DNA from: Sphingobacteriales bacterium
GTDB taxonomy: Bacteria; Bacteroidota; Bacteroidia; Chitinophagales; UBA2359
Reading direction: 5' to 3'
DNA: 64,000 nt
Assembly (NCBI GenBank): GCA_016700115.1
Contig: CP064999.1
Coordinates: forward strand, 620,001 to 684,000
Both the position numbers and the translations under genes were made by a program. The notes beneath the pieces are model-generated. The model ran no database searches and was not told where the DNA came from. It worked only from the letters and a program-made list of their open reading frames with translations. This document shows positions 37,382 through 47,300 of the stretch, piece by piece (the stretch's first letter is position 1; each line of letters begins with the position of its first letter).

Positions 37382-37780
37382 TTATTCCCAAAGTTTTCCC
37401 TCCATATCGAGCCAGGGTCCATAGGGAATATTGTCTTTGGGGTCTGCACCAAACCGGATAACGTTACCATCCAGGTCTTCCACCTGCATTTCATAAGCCC
37501 ATGAAAAATTGGTGGGCGGTTGCCGCACTTTTGCACCGGATTCACCGTATTCTTCATAAAGCAGGTCGGCATCTCCGATTCCGATATATAGCCAAGCCTT
37601 TCCAAGCCCCTGATCGCCTTGCGACAACATTATATTGGCCGGACCTCTTGACACGGAGGCGAAAATTTCTTCATAAACCCAGTCAATGGTAAAACCCAGT
37701 TGATTTTGGTAGTACTCTAAGCTCAAGGCCAGATTTTCTACCCGTAGAATAGGCGAGGCGGGGTGAAAGTTGATGTCCAT
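37382..37780 (-). CDS. VOC-family (glyoxalase/bleomycin-resistance-like) protein
   Basis: 132 residues showing the two beta-alpha-beta-beta-beta modules of vicinal oxygen chelate proteins: SPILRVENLALSLEYYQNQLGF at the start and YEMQVEDLDGNVIRFG near the end. The glutamate in QVEDLDGN sits where a metal ligand is found in active members; the first-strand His/Gln ligand is less clear. It may be a resistance binding protein or an enzyme of unknown substrate. It is followed downstream by nothing on the same strand for 100 bases and preceded by a RidA gene. Confidence 0.8.
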   Translation of the reverse strand: MDINFHPASPILRVENLALSLEYYQNQLGFTIDWVYEEIFASVSRGPANIMLSQGDQGLGKAWLYIGIGDADLLYEEYGESGAKVRQPPTNFSWAYEMQVEDLDGNVIRFGADPKDNIPYGPWLDMEGKLWE

Positions 37781-37932
37781 GACATTTGGTTTAAGGGATT
37801 CCGGTTCCGGCAGTTGAGTTTCGATTGATGTCCGGGTGTTGGGTATATTACCTGTAAACCCAAATTGGACGGATAAATATAAGCTATTTAACTGAATTTC
37901 AGAAAGGCTGAATTGACTTGCTTATGTTGTTG

Positions 37933-38322
37933 TTACGGCTGTATGATGGCTTCCGCTTCAATTTCAACCACCAACGAAGGATCTATCAATGCCGATACCT
38001 GCACCATTGTGGCTGCCGGTTTGATTTTTCCGAAAAACTGCCCATGTGCCCGGCCTATGTCTTCCCAATGCGCATGAATATTGCATACATAGATGCGGGT
38101 ACAAACCACGTCTTCCATCGAAGCCCCTGCTTGTTTCAGAGCGGCTTCTATTTTTTCGAGGATAAACAGGGTTTGCTCAAAGGGCTGATTGGGAAACTGT
38201 ATTTCATCGCCATCTACTGCCGTAGTACCCGCAACTTTTATGATGTTGCCTACCCGCACCGCTCGCGAATAGCCCACGATATCTTCCCAAACAGCGCCTG
38301 AACTGATATTGATACGTTTCAT
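37933..38322 (-). CDS. RidA/YjgF-family protein
   Basis: 129 residues, a typical single-domain Rid protein: SSGAVWEDIVGYSRAVRVG, VAGTTAVDGD, TLFILEKIEAAL, VCTRIYVCNI and the C-terminal VEIEAEAI. The arginine of CTRIYV occupies the position of the carboxylate-binding active-site Arg, so deaminase activity on imine/enamine intermediates is possible, although this subgroup (starting KRINISSG) is not the archetypal RidA. The protein is cytoplasmic. It lies on the same strand as the upstream thiamine-regulated TonB receptor, about 90 bases after its stop, but co-regulation is unproven. Confidence 0.85.
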   Translation of the reverse strand: MKRINISSGAVWEDIVGYSRAVRVGNIIKVAGTTAVDGDEIQFPNQPFEQTLFILEKIEAALKQAGASMEDVVCTRIYVCNIHAHWEDIGRAHGQFFGKIKPAATMVQVSALIDPSLVVEIEAEAIIQP

Positions 38323-38409
38323 AGAGTTATGTTTTACCGGTGATGCTGTTTTAAACCTATAATTCCAACTCTTTTGTCTTATATCTATTGTCTTACGTCT
38401 TGATAATGT

Positions 38410-40839
38410 TTAAAGTTCGAGTTTCAGACCGGCCAAAAAGTTGATGCCGGCTTGCGGATAATAATGGTTATAGTGTTGAGGAGCAACTGTGTTTTCCTGT
38501 TCAAACAACAGGAAATAGGTCCATCCGTTCGATTCATACAGGTTGTTAAAAAGGTTGTTAATCATCAGGCTGCACTCAATCGCTTTCATCCAGCGGGGTT
38601 GAATCCGGTAGGTGAGCAACAGATTGCTGAAAAAATAGGGGTCTAAGGCTCGATCGGGGTTAGAGGTATTGTCTAAAAACTGGCGGCCGACAAAGTTGTT
38701 CATCAGCGAAATGGCAGCTTGTTTAAAAGGCCGGTAACTGATGGAGGCATTGGCGGTAAAATCGGGGGAAAACGCAATATCGGTATGCCGATAGGAAATC
38801 AGGGTATCTCTCAGGTAGTTGAAATCGCTGTCAAAAACTCCGGTTTGTTGGTCGAAGGCTTCAATCTTGTTGATGCCGGTGGTGAAGTTGGCCTGAATTT
38901 CAATTTTACTGCCTGCTTTCAGATTGCCGTTCACTTCAAAACCGGTTCGATAGCTGACCGGCACATTTTGCTGGATGGGATAACCCACATCGTTCAGGTT
39001 TCCGGTCAGTACGAGTTGGTTTTTGTAGTGCATCAGGTAATAATTGACGTTTAAACCAAACCTTCGAAGGGAATAACGGTAACCTAATTCCACATTCCGA
39101 AGCTGTTCGGCCAGCGGGGGCTGATCGTTGTCAATCAGGTTGCTTCGGGTTGGTTCGCGGTGTGCCATCCCAAAAGAGACATAAAGGTTTTGGTGGGGAG
39201 CAACCTCAAAAGTAACGCCGGCTTTGGGGTTAAAAAAATGATATTCCGGTTCAATGCCGACTGCCCCTTTGTCTTCGTCGGTTCCTTCGATATGGTAATC
39301 AATCATCCGGTACTGAAGGTCGGTAAACAGCCCCCATTTGGAATTGAAACGGTACTCAGTTTTCCAGTACAGGTTTGCATCGTATTTGTCGCCGGTGTTT
39401 TCGTAATAGCGATGCCGGATGTTTCCGTTTGCAGCAAATTGTGCCCAGATCACTTCCCCGAAATGATCGCCGAGATAGCGGTTCGCACCCCCTCCTATTA
39501 CCGTGTTCATCTTGTTTTTTTCATAATTGACAGAAAACACCATCCCGTAAAAATCATTGTCTAACCATTTGCGCCGGATGAGGTCGGTTGATGTAACCGG
39601 CACATAAAGGGTATCTTGTCCGGTTATTTGCTGCTGAAAAAACGAAGAATTTTCTAACCCGTAATCTGTCAGGTTTTGTTCGGGCTGAAACTCTTCATAA
39701 TAACCCGCCCCTTTGGTATAGTGTGCTGCCACACTTGCCCTCCAATTGCGGCTTAACCGGTGAGAATAATGAAGTTGATAATGCTCCTGCCGGTAATTAT
39801 CCACCTGATTGTCGTAGGTATAAACATTATAAGTTCTGTCTGAACCGAGCAGTTCCTGCGGAACACCTCCCCAAGCCTGATAGGTTTTTTCATGCCCCCA
39901 AAAAACAGTGGCTTTGAGCGAATTTTTGCGCCCGTAATAAGCTCCCGACACAAAAAAGGATTTGAGATTGGAAGAAGCGCGGTCAACATATCCGTCAGAA
40001 GTGATGGACGAGAGGCGACCGTCTATGGTAAATTTGTCGTCAATCAGCCCCGTACCAAACAATACAGCATAACGCTGCGTGTTAAAAGAACCGGCAGAGG
40101 CTTGTAATTGTCCATAGCCTGATGGTTGCATTTTAGTGCTTTGCAGGTTGACTGAAGCCCCGAAAGCACCTGCCCCATTGGTAGAAGTGCCCACACCCCG
40201 CTGAATTTGAAGATCTTCCAGCGAAGAAGCAAGGTCGGGCATATTGACCCAAAAAACGCTATGCGACTCGGCATCATTCACCGGAATTCCGTTCAGGGTG
40301 ATGTTAATACGCGTAGCATCAGTTCCCCGTATCCTCATACCGGTATAACCGATACCGGCACCGGCATCAGAAGTTACCACTACTGAAGGTGTTTGCTGTA
40401 AAAGAAATGGGAGGTCTTGTCCCCGGTTGAGTATGGAAATATCTGTTTGGTTCAGGTTGGTATAGGTGGTGGCGGTATTGGGATTGGCTTTCAAAGCACT
40501 GACCAAAACTGCATCGAGCAACCTGTTGTCCGGTTTCAGAATAAAGTTAACGGAAAGGTTTCCGGTAACCTCCACCCTCTGAATTTGGGGTTGATAGCCC
40601 GTAAAACTCGCCTGAATCTGATAATTTCCCGGTTTGATACCTTTAATGATATAGTTGCCCGACCCATCGGAAGCAGCACCCGAATAGGTGCCCTGAATCG
40701 CAACGGTAGCCCCGTGCAATGGCAGTCCGGTTTCGCTGTCGGTCAGTCTTCCGGACAAGATATAGGAGGGGTTTTGGGCAAAAAGCGGGAAAACAGAAAC
40801 CCAGATAAAAAACAAACAGAAATGGGTAAAACTCCGCAT
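38410..40839 (-). CDS. TPP-riboswitch-controlled TonB-dependent receptor, probable thiamine-compound uptake
   Basis: 809 residues. A signal peptide ends near residue 22 (FPLFAQNP). It is followed by a CarboxypepD_reg-like domain (~27-110, LSGRLTDSETGLPLHGAT), the plug (~115-225, LLQQTPSVVVTSDAGAG, MRIRGTDATRINITLNGIPVND) and a beta-barrel ending GLKLEL. It transports a ligand across the outer membrane with TonB energy. A TPP riboswitch lies about 180 bases upstream on the same strand. Linkage of such receptors to TPP riboswitches is an established pattern for thiamine or thiamine-precursor uptake in Bacteroidota, so I infer that ligand. No thiamine synthesis gene or PnuT-like permease is adjacent. 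Confidence 0.88.
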   Translation of the reverse strand: MRSFTHFCLFFIWVSVFPLFAQNPSYILSGRLTDSETGLPLHGATVAIQGTYSGAASDGSGNYIIKGIKPGNYQIQASFTGYQPQIQRVEVTGNLSVNFILKPDNRLLDAVLVSALKANPNTATTYTNLNQTDISILNRGQDLPFLLQQTPSVVVTSDAGAGIGYTGMRIRGTDATRINITLNGIPVNDAESHSVFWVNMPDLASSLEDLQIQRGVGTSTNGAGAFGASVNLQSTKMQPSGYGQLQASAGSFNTQRYAVLFGTGLIDDKFTIDGRLSSITSDGYVDRASSNLKSFFVSGAYYGRKNSLKATVFWGHEKTYQAWGGVPQELLGSDRTYNVYTYDNQVDNYRQEHYQLHYSHRLSRNWRASVAAHYTKGAGYYEEFQPEQNLTDYGLENSSFFQQQITGQDTLYVPVTSTDLIRRKWLDNDFYGMVFSVNYEKNKMNTVIGGGANRYLGDHFGEVIWAQFAANGNIRHRYYENTGDKYDANLYWKTEYRFNSKWGLFTDLQYRMIDYHIEGTDEDKGAVGIEPEYHFFNPKAGVTFEVAPHQNLYVSFGMAHREPTRSNLIDNDQPPLAEQLRNVELGYRYSLRRFGLNVNYYLMHYKNQLVLTGNLNDVGYPIQQNVPVSYRTGFEVNGNLKAGSKIEIQANFTTGINKIEAFDQQTGVFDSDFNYLRDTLISYRHTDIAFSPDFTANASISYRPFKQAAISLMNNFVGRQFLDNTSNPDRALDPYFFSNLLLTYRIQPRWMKAIECSLMINNLFNNLYESNGWTYFLLFEQENTVAPQHYNHYYPQAGINFLAGLKLEL

Positions 40840-41017
40840 GGTGTTGTGGTTTACAGATTAAAAAATCGAACACACAGCAACCGGTATTTCGGGTTATTGC
40901 AGAAAAGGAAGTCCGGTAAAAAACTGGCACTTAGTTGATTTAACCTCATCCTGAAGGTGATGTATTACCCCTTGGTTGCGGATAAAAACCGGACAAGCGC
41001 TTCTGTCCATGCGAATT

Positions 41018-41103
41018 TGACTTCCTCCGCCGGAATTACCCGGGTCAGGTTCTAAGGGTATTATCTCAGCCTTGTCGTTTTCAGACAAAGCACCCCTGCT
41101 GCG
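41018..41103 (-). promoter_or_regulatory. TPP (thiamine pyrophosphate) riboswitch, THI element
   Basis: Read on the minus strand, the conserved blocks appear in order: GCAGGGGTGC, a hairpin TTGTC/GACAA, GGCTGAGA, TACCCTTAGAACCTGA, CCGGGTAATTCCGGCG and GGAGG. These are the P2-P3 and P4-P5 cores of the TPP aptamer, with the CUGAGA and ACCUGA elements intact. It precedes the TonB receptor gene by about 180 bases. Binding of TPP would be expected to lower expression. The expression platform in 40840-41017 was not resolved. Confidence 0.93.
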
Positions 41104-41157
41104 TTATCAGATACATGAACCGCCATCCACCATTGATGGTTCGGATAGAATGAAAAA

Positions 41158-41411
41158 AAGATAACCAAGCCGCTCTTCACAATCAGAGCTTTAAGATTTT
41201 ATTGTTGCTGATTAACATCAAACTCCTTGTGATTTGATCATAACTTATCGAAAATTATCCGTACATTTGGCAATCTATCATTGACTAATTATTGAATTTA
41301 CGGGCAGGAGTCTTTGGGCTTGGTTTTTTATCGCAAACCATCAATATGCGTTCCCTCTTTACGTGTGGCTTTGCTTTGGTAAATCAGCTTACCCCTCCTG
41401 TTATCAGCTAT
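41158..41411 (+). repeat. 254-bp direct repeat, left copy
   Basis: This block matches 42802-43055 in the same orientation with about 6 mismatches and no gaps (offset exactly 1644 bases). It contains a copy of the TACATTTG box at 41262-41269. It borders the TPP-riboswitch side of the insert carrying the AbiEi-like gene. Confidence 0.97.
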
Positions 41412-41440
41412 ATTGTTTATCTCTTTGGGTTCAATCATTC

Positions 41441-42268
41441 TTAACTGTAAATGGGCGAAAGAATTGAATTGCTGTCAATATTTTGCCGAATTGCCCAACG
41501 GAAAATCGTTTTGCCTTCTTTCGGGTAAGACGGTTCCAACAAAACAAAAGAATTGGTGCGCAATTTTTGCATTTCGTCAATTACGGGGTTTTCGATTTCC
41601 AATAGCTCCAGCAAAAATCCCAATCGTTTAATGACCGCTTGCGAATTGAAGCGCTTGGCATACTCAATCATCTTTGGGTAATCAATTTTATCTTTCGATT
41701 TGTGAATGGCTTTGGCAATTTCCGTAATGCCGCCTGCGTATTGCGGTTTAAAAAGGCAGTCAATGATTGTTTTTTCCAAATCGCTGCATTGCACTTTATT
41801 AAAACGGTCAATCCACGTTTTTTTGTTGCCGAAAAAATGTTCTTCGTTGTGATAAATAAATTGGAACGGAATACCTTTCACCAAAAGTGTTGCAGGCTTG
41901 ATTTGTTTGTTTACCACGATTTGTTCTTTCAAATTCGGCTGAGTAGTCAGGCTGTAAATTTGCAAAGCCGAAAAGTAGCCGATGTAATATTCTGCCTCGC
42001 CAACCAAATACTGCGAAAGCAAATGCCAATCGGGCATAAAAGTTTCAGGGTCTTGTTCGAAAGGAACAACATAATAAAGTCCTTCTTTTACCCGCATCAG
42101 CAACCCCCGCCTCACCATATTGCCCAACATCCGCTTTACCGAATCTTTGGATGAACCGGCACACAAACCGTATGCTTCATCAATGGTAAAGCACTTTTGG
42201 TTTTGCCCGTTCAGCTTGTCCAATAGAGATGCAGCAGGATAAGACAGTATTTTATCTTTTATAGCCAT
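41441..42268 (-). CDS. AbiEi-like antitoxin/transcriptional regulator without adjacent toxin
   Basis: 275 residues. The N-terminal ~75 residues form a winged-helix domain (CFTIDEAYGLCAGSSKDSVKRMLGNMVRRGLLMRV), followed by the AbiEi-type body (YYIGYFSALQIYSLT, FFGNKKTWIDRF, VQCSDLEKTIIDCLFKPQYAGG). In AbiE systems AbiEi represses its operon and opposes the nucleotidyltransferase toxin AbiEii, a phage-abortive-infection pair. No AbiEii gene precedes or follows: 30 bases downstream lies the left 254-bp repeat, and upstream there is about 350 bases without a gene. It is therefore an orphan regulator or a decayed system. It lies between direct repeats and is probably horizontally acquired. Confidence 0.75.
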   Translation of the reverse strand: MAIKDKILSYPAASLLDKLNGQNQKCFTIDEAYGLCAGSSKDSVKRMLGNMVRRGLLMRVKEGLYYVVPFEQDPETFMPDWHLLSQYLVGEAEYYIGYFSALQIYSLTTQPNLKEQIVVNKQIKPATLLVKGIPFQFIYHNEEHFFGNKKTWIDRFNKVQCSDLEKTIIDCLFKPQYAGGITEIAKAIHKSKDKIDYPKMIEYAKRFNSQAVIKRLGFLLELLEIENPVIDEMQKLRTNSFVLLEPSYPKEGKTIFRWAIRQNIDSNSILSPIYS

Positions 42269-42622
42269 TCAGCGTCATTAAAACGACACTACAAAGATAT
42301 GAAAAGTAATTTTAGCAAGCAATAGTTCCTTAAATTTTATGATTTGAGGAGCGGCTTGGACTTTTAATAAGTCATTGCGGTAAAAGTTTAACCAAAATGT
42401 TGGCAAAGTAAAGCACGAAGAACGCTACGCGCTAACATTACCGACACCTCAACGAGAATATTAAACGAACTGTTGGCTTTTTACGATTGGGAAAATGTAA
42501 AAGCGCTGCCAAATGTGAGAACTGTTCTGTTGTTCTTTTACACCAATTATTACTCTTTTTACCGGATTCTGAACAATTATTGAACGATTACTGAACAATA
42601 CGAACAATTACCGAACAATTGC
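42269..42622. other. Non-coding part of the insert with short GAACAATTA repeats
   Basis: About 350 bases between the AbiEi-like gene and the truncated DNA-binding protein. At 42571-42621 there are five GAACAATTAc-like units about 11 bases apart. No intact toxin gene is found, and short open frames in the region were not recognised. Confidence 0.5.
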
Positions 42623-42799
42623 TTACAGCAAATATTTTGCTCCCCTGCCTTTTGCTCCCGATGATTTCAAAATTCCTTTTTCGACCAATTTACTTAGTTC
42701 TTCTGATGAAAGTGTCTGTTTCGTATAGTTTATTTTTTGGTATATGGAATTTGTAATTGAGCTGTTTTCTTTTGCATACAACACAGCTTCCACTTGTCT
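42623..42799 (-). pseudogene. C-terminal remnant of an AlbA/RecG-like DNA-binding-domain protein
   Basis: A 58-codon open stretch on the minus strand ends with TAA at 42623-42625. It reads EAVLYAKENSSITNSIYQ ... SSEELSKLVEKGILKSSG ... GRGAKYLL, a winged-helix tail of the kind ending AlbA_2-domain ATP-binding proteins (COG2865 type). It has no start codon and is cut off at exactly the border of the right 254-bp repeat, where the frame meets a stop. It is best read as a gene truncated by the event that made the repeats. Confidence 0.65.
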
Positions 42800-42801
42800 T
42801 T

Positions 42802-43055
42802 AAGATAAACAAGCCGCTCTTCACAATCAGGGCTTTAAGATTTTATTGTTGCTGATTAACATCAAACTCCTTGTGATTTGATCATAACTTATCGAAAATT
42901 ATCCGTACATTTGGCAATCTATCATTGACCAGCTATTGAATTTACGGGCAGGAGTCTTTGGGCTTGGTTTTTTATCGCAAACCATCAATATGCGTTCCCT
43001 CTTTACGTATGGCTTTGCTTTGGTAAATCAGCTTACCCCTCCTGTTATCAGCTAT
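42802..43055 (+). repeat. 254-bp direct repeat, right copy, in front of sbcD
   Basis: Same sequence as 41158-41411 with about 6 differences (98 percent identity). It ends 33 bases before the sbcD ATG and carries the probable sbcD promoter, so this copy keeps the native context on the sbcD side. Confidence 0.97.
42906..42913 (+). promoter_or_regulatory. Putative -7 box of the sbcDC promoter (duplicated at 41262-41269)
   Basis: TACATTTG fully matches TAnnTTTG. A TTTG lies 25 bases upstream, longer than the usual 19-20 spacing. The leader to the sbcD ATG at 43089 would be about 170 bases. The same box is present in the left repeat copy, where it would read towards the 3' end of the AbiEi-like gene. 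Confidence 0.35.
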
Positions 43056-43088
43056 TTTAATCACTGTTCCATAAACCCTAACTTGTCT

Positions 43089-44318
43089 ATGCGCATCCTT
43101 CACACAGCCGATTGGCATCTCGGACAACGATTTTGCGATTTGGACCGGAAAGAAGAGCACGATTTGTTTCTGCGTTGGCTTTTAAAAGCCCTGAAAGAAC
43201 ATCAACCCGATGCGCTGCTTGTCGCAGGTGATGTTTTTGATGTCGGTTACCCGGCCAAGTATGCCGAAACCCAATATTATGATTTCCTGAAAGAAGCGTT
43301 TCTGCTTTGTCCGAATATTATTATCACAGGGGGCAATCACGATTCGCCAAATGCCCTCAATGCCCCCCGAAACCTGCTGTCCTCATTTAATATACATGTG
43401 GTAGGAGGTGCTTTTGCCAATATAGAAGAAGAAATTATCCCGGTTAAAGACCTAAATGGCAACATTTTGGGCATCGTAGCCGCAGTTCCGTATTTGAGAG
43501 AAGGAGATGTGCGCACCCTGCAATCGGGTGAAAACTATCAGGATAAAATAATTGCCTACAAACAGGGTATCAAACAGCATTACCGGGAGTTATGCAATGC
43601 TTCGTTGCCCTACAAACAACAAGGTATTCCCATCATTGCCACCGGGCATCTCTATGCTGCCGGCAGTGTGCTGTCGGATACAGAAGACAAAGAGATGCAC
43701 ATCATCGGCCATCAGGGGCAGATGGAAGTTGAAATTTTCCCACCCGAATTTGACTATATCGCCCTTGGCCATATCCATAAACCGCAAATGGTCAATGGCA
43801 ACCGGCATATCCGTTATTCAGGCTCTCCAATTCCGCTCAGTTTCAGCGAAAGAAACGACTCGAAGCAGGTTTTGCTGGCAGAATTTGAACCTCATCATGG
43901 ACTTACCAATATCATTAGCCTGCCCGTACCATTGTACAGGAGTTTACACCGGTTCAAAGGCAGCTACGAATCGGTAATTCAACAACTCGGTAAGTTCGAA
44001 CATGCTTCTGCCTTAAAATCCTGTTGGGCTGAAATTCACCTGCTCATCGAAACATTCAATTTCAATTTTGAAGAGCCGGTCAAACAGTTGGCAAAAGAAA
44101 AGAATATAGACATCCTGAAATTCCCCAATCCAAAATTTATTACAAACCCATCCGAACAAAATGTCGAAGAACCCGCCGATCTGGATTTTTTAGAAAACTC
44201 GACACAGGTTTTTTTAGAAAAATGTAAAGCCGGCAGAGTGTCCGAAGAAAATCTGACCGAATTAAAATACACGTTCAACGAACTGATGGAAATTATGAGC
44301 CTGAAAGAAAGCAACTGA
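43089..44318 (+). CDS. sbcD: Exonuclease SbcCD subunit D
   Basis: 409 residues from the ATG at 43089 (MRILHTADWHLGQRF), which is the normal start of the family; an in-frame extension of 51 codons upstream lies within the 254-bp repeat and is not needed. Metallophosphoesterase motifs are intact: HTADWHLG, VAGDVFDVG, GGNHDSP, TGHLY and ALGHIHKPQ. With SbcC it forms the Mre11-Rad50-type nuclease that opens hairpins and double-strand ends. SbcC follows after 73 bases. The upstream region was duplicated by the insertion on its left side, but the gene itself is whole. Confidence 0.95.
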   Translation: MRILHTADWHLGQRFCDLDRKEEHDLFLRWLLKALKEHQPDALLVAGDVFDVGYPAKYAETQYYDFLKEAFLLCPNIIITGGNHDSPNALNAPRNLLSSFNIHVVGGAFANIEEEIIPVKDLNGNILGIVAAVPYLREGDVRTLQSGENYQDKIIAYKQGIKQHYRELCNASLPYKQQGIPIIATGHLYAAGSVLSDTEDKEMHIIGHQGQMEVEIFPPEFDYIALGHIHKPQMVNGNRHIRYSGSPIPLSFSERNDSKQVLLAEFEPHHGLTNIISLPVPLYRSLHRFKGSYESVIQQLGKFEHASALKSCWAEIHLLIETFNFNFEEPVKQLAKEKNIDILKFPNPKFITNPSEQNVEEPADLDFLENSTQVFLEKCKAGRVSEENLTELKYTFNELMEIMSLKESN

Positions 44319-44391
44319 TACAGTTGAAAAGCTAAAAAACAATGATTTTCTGAGGAGATTTCGAAAAATACTTACCAACAAAGTAAAACAC

Positions 44392-47300
44392 ATGAAAATT
44401 CTATCAATCAGGCTCAAAAACCTGCACTCGCTCCGGGGCGAATGGCATATTCCTTTCAACGAAGGACCTTTGTATAATGCCGGCATCTTTGCCATTACCG
44501 GTCCTACGGGTGCGGGTAAATCTACCGTATTAGATGCAGTAACCCTTGCTTTATATGGCGAAATCTCGCGCCAGAGCGAGAATGGAGAGGTCATGTCTCA
44601 TCATACCGGAGAATGTTGGGCCGAAGTAGAATTTGAAACAAACGGAAAATGTTATCGCTCCAGATGGGGACAAACCCGTGCCCGGCAAAAATCGGACGGT
44701 AACCTTCAGGCACATGAAATGACCCTGGCCGAATTGCCTTCCGGAATTATCATCGGCAACAAAATCAGGGAGGTTAAAGCAGAAATAGAACGATTGACCG
44801 GATTGGATTTTACCCGCTTCACCCAATCCGTCCTTCTGTCCCAGGGGGAGTTCGCTAAATTTTTGAAAGCAGATGCAAACGATCGTGCCGACCTGCTCGA
44901 ACGAATAACCGGCACACAGATTTATGCCGAAATATCCAAACGCTGTTTCGAAATAACCAAAGAAAAACGAACCGCCTTCGACCTTTCAAAAGCAAAACTA
45001 AAAACCGACCTCCTGACAGAAGACGAAATACTGCAACTCGCCGAACAGCTTAGCAATTCAAACTCTGAAAGAGCCCAACAAAAACAAATCGCCGACACAT
45101 TAAACCGGCAACTTCAATGGCTGACCGACCTGCAAAAACTCAGGCAATCCATCCAAAACACACAAACCCAACTTGCCGAAGTTGAACTAAAAAAACAACA
45201 GGTAAAACCCGATTTGGAGCGGTTAGCACAACACGAAAAAGCATTCGCTTTTATCAAACCCCTCAACATCTGGAAACAGACCTTCAGGGAAATCGCTTCA
45301 TTGGAAGACAGAAAGCACAAACTCAGCCATGACATCATAACCTTGTCAGATGAGTTGAGAAAAATAGCTTCGGATGAAAAGTTATCAAATGAAATAAGTC
45401 AAAAAGCTCAGACAACATTTAACCGGCAACTCCCGCTTATTGATAGGGTCATGCAATTAGACACCCAATTGGCCGGGTTAAACAAGCAGCTTAACGAGGT
45501 AAATGAACAGGTTCAAAAATCTACTGAGGAACTGAATCTTATAACTGCCCGAATTGGCAAATTGGCAAAAGATGAATTAACCCAACAAAAAGAACTTCAA
45601 CACACCATTTCATTTTTAGATGCCAACCGGCAAGACGAATCCCTGCCCCAAGCCCTTCCACGCTTGGAAGAACAAATTGCACAACTCGATCGGCAACAAC
45701 AGCAAATCAGCGAATATTCTGATAAAAATCAAAAATTGAGTCAGGATTTAACCAACCTGCAGGATGAAGAAGGAAAACTGCAAACAGACCTTAAAACCCT
45801 GCAGGAACATCCTCAATCACTGTTGCAGCAACAGCAGTCCCTCGAGTCTGAACTCAAAAAGTATCCGGCAATTCAGACGTTGCAAGAACAACTTATAGCT
45901 CTCGAAAAAAGCCTGAATGCCCTTACGCGGCAACAGCAGCTATCGCAGGAGTATGTCCGTAAAACAGAAACACTGAAAAAAATCAGACAGGAATATACGA
46001 CCCTGCGCGATAATTCAGAAGTTTCTGCCAACGAACTCGATGTTGTCCATAAACAATCAGAAGAAGCTTCCCAACACCTCGCCGCTTTGCGGAAACTTTT
46101 AGAATCGGAGCGTTTAGTGGCAAAGTATGAGCAGGATCGCCTTTTGTTAACAGACAATGAGCCTTGCCCCCTTTGTGGCAGCACACACCATCCCTATGCC
46201 ACAGACTTAAAACAGAGCAAGGGTTCTGAAACCGAAACTATGATTCACACACAGGAGCAAAAGATTCAAAACTTCAGCACACAAATCATTAAACTGGAAA
46301 AACAAAAAAGTGCGTTAAAATCGAATTTGGAACAAAAAGAATCTGAAGGAAAGAATCTGAAAAGTGAATTGGAAAATCAGATAAAAAATGAGTTTGACGG
46401 ACTCAATCTTTTGTTCCAAACCCAACATGCCATTGAACAACCCGATGATTTTAGCCTGTTATTGGCCGATATCAGGCAACAACAACAGGAACTTCGCCAT
46501 CAAGCTGAAACTGCTAATAATTTAGACAAACAATATCGAGAGATAAAAGACAAATTGTCCAAAGCCCGGCAAGATGCACTTCAAAAAGAAGCGAGTCTGC
46601 AACAAAATCAGATTCAGATTTCAAATGTACAAACAAACCTTCAGGAAACCGGCCGGCAACTCCGGCATCAGCAAACAGCACTTGAAAAACTAACTGAACT
46701 CATTAACCAACAACTGTCGAACTATATTCGGGAACTGCCGGAGTCTGCTTCGCAATATCCCCGCCTCATTGATACCCTCAAGCAAAAGGCGCAGCTTTAT
46801 CAAACTCATGCAAACAAAAAATCCGAACTGCAAAGCACAATCGCCAATACCCAAACTGCCTTGGTAAAGACCAAAGAGCTACAATCCGATAAACTTAATC
46901 AAAAAGACAAAGCTGAAACCCAACAAAATAGTCTCAATTCAGATATTAGCAAACTGAACACCGACAGGCAAAACCTGAGCAGCGGCTTTTTGGAAAAAGA
47001 CCCAAACAAAGAAAGACTTCGTCTCCAAACTGAGGTTGATAATGCAAAAAATGCCTATCAAACTTTAGCCGATCAACATAAGGTAATGGGCACCCGCTTA
47101 GACTTACAAAAAAAACAGTTGAACGAAACGTCCGATGAGTTAACCAGAAAAAGCGAAGAAGGACAATATTTTTCTGAGGAACTTGAAGAGCAAATCAAGC
47201 CTGCCGGTTTTGCAACCATTCAAATTCTCAATGAAAGCATCATTGACAGCCTTGATGAACTCAATGCCATCAAGAACACGGAAAAGAAAATCCTAAAGGA

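Noticed and set aside
40894..41088. 64-residue minus-strand frame over the TPP riboswitch
   Set aside because: The sequence is fully explained as the TPP aptamer RNA.
42936..43088. N-terminal extension of sbcD by 51 codons
   Set aside because: The family starts at MRILHTADWHLG; the extension lies in the duplicated 254-bp repeat and has no homologous features, although it is open in both repeat copies.
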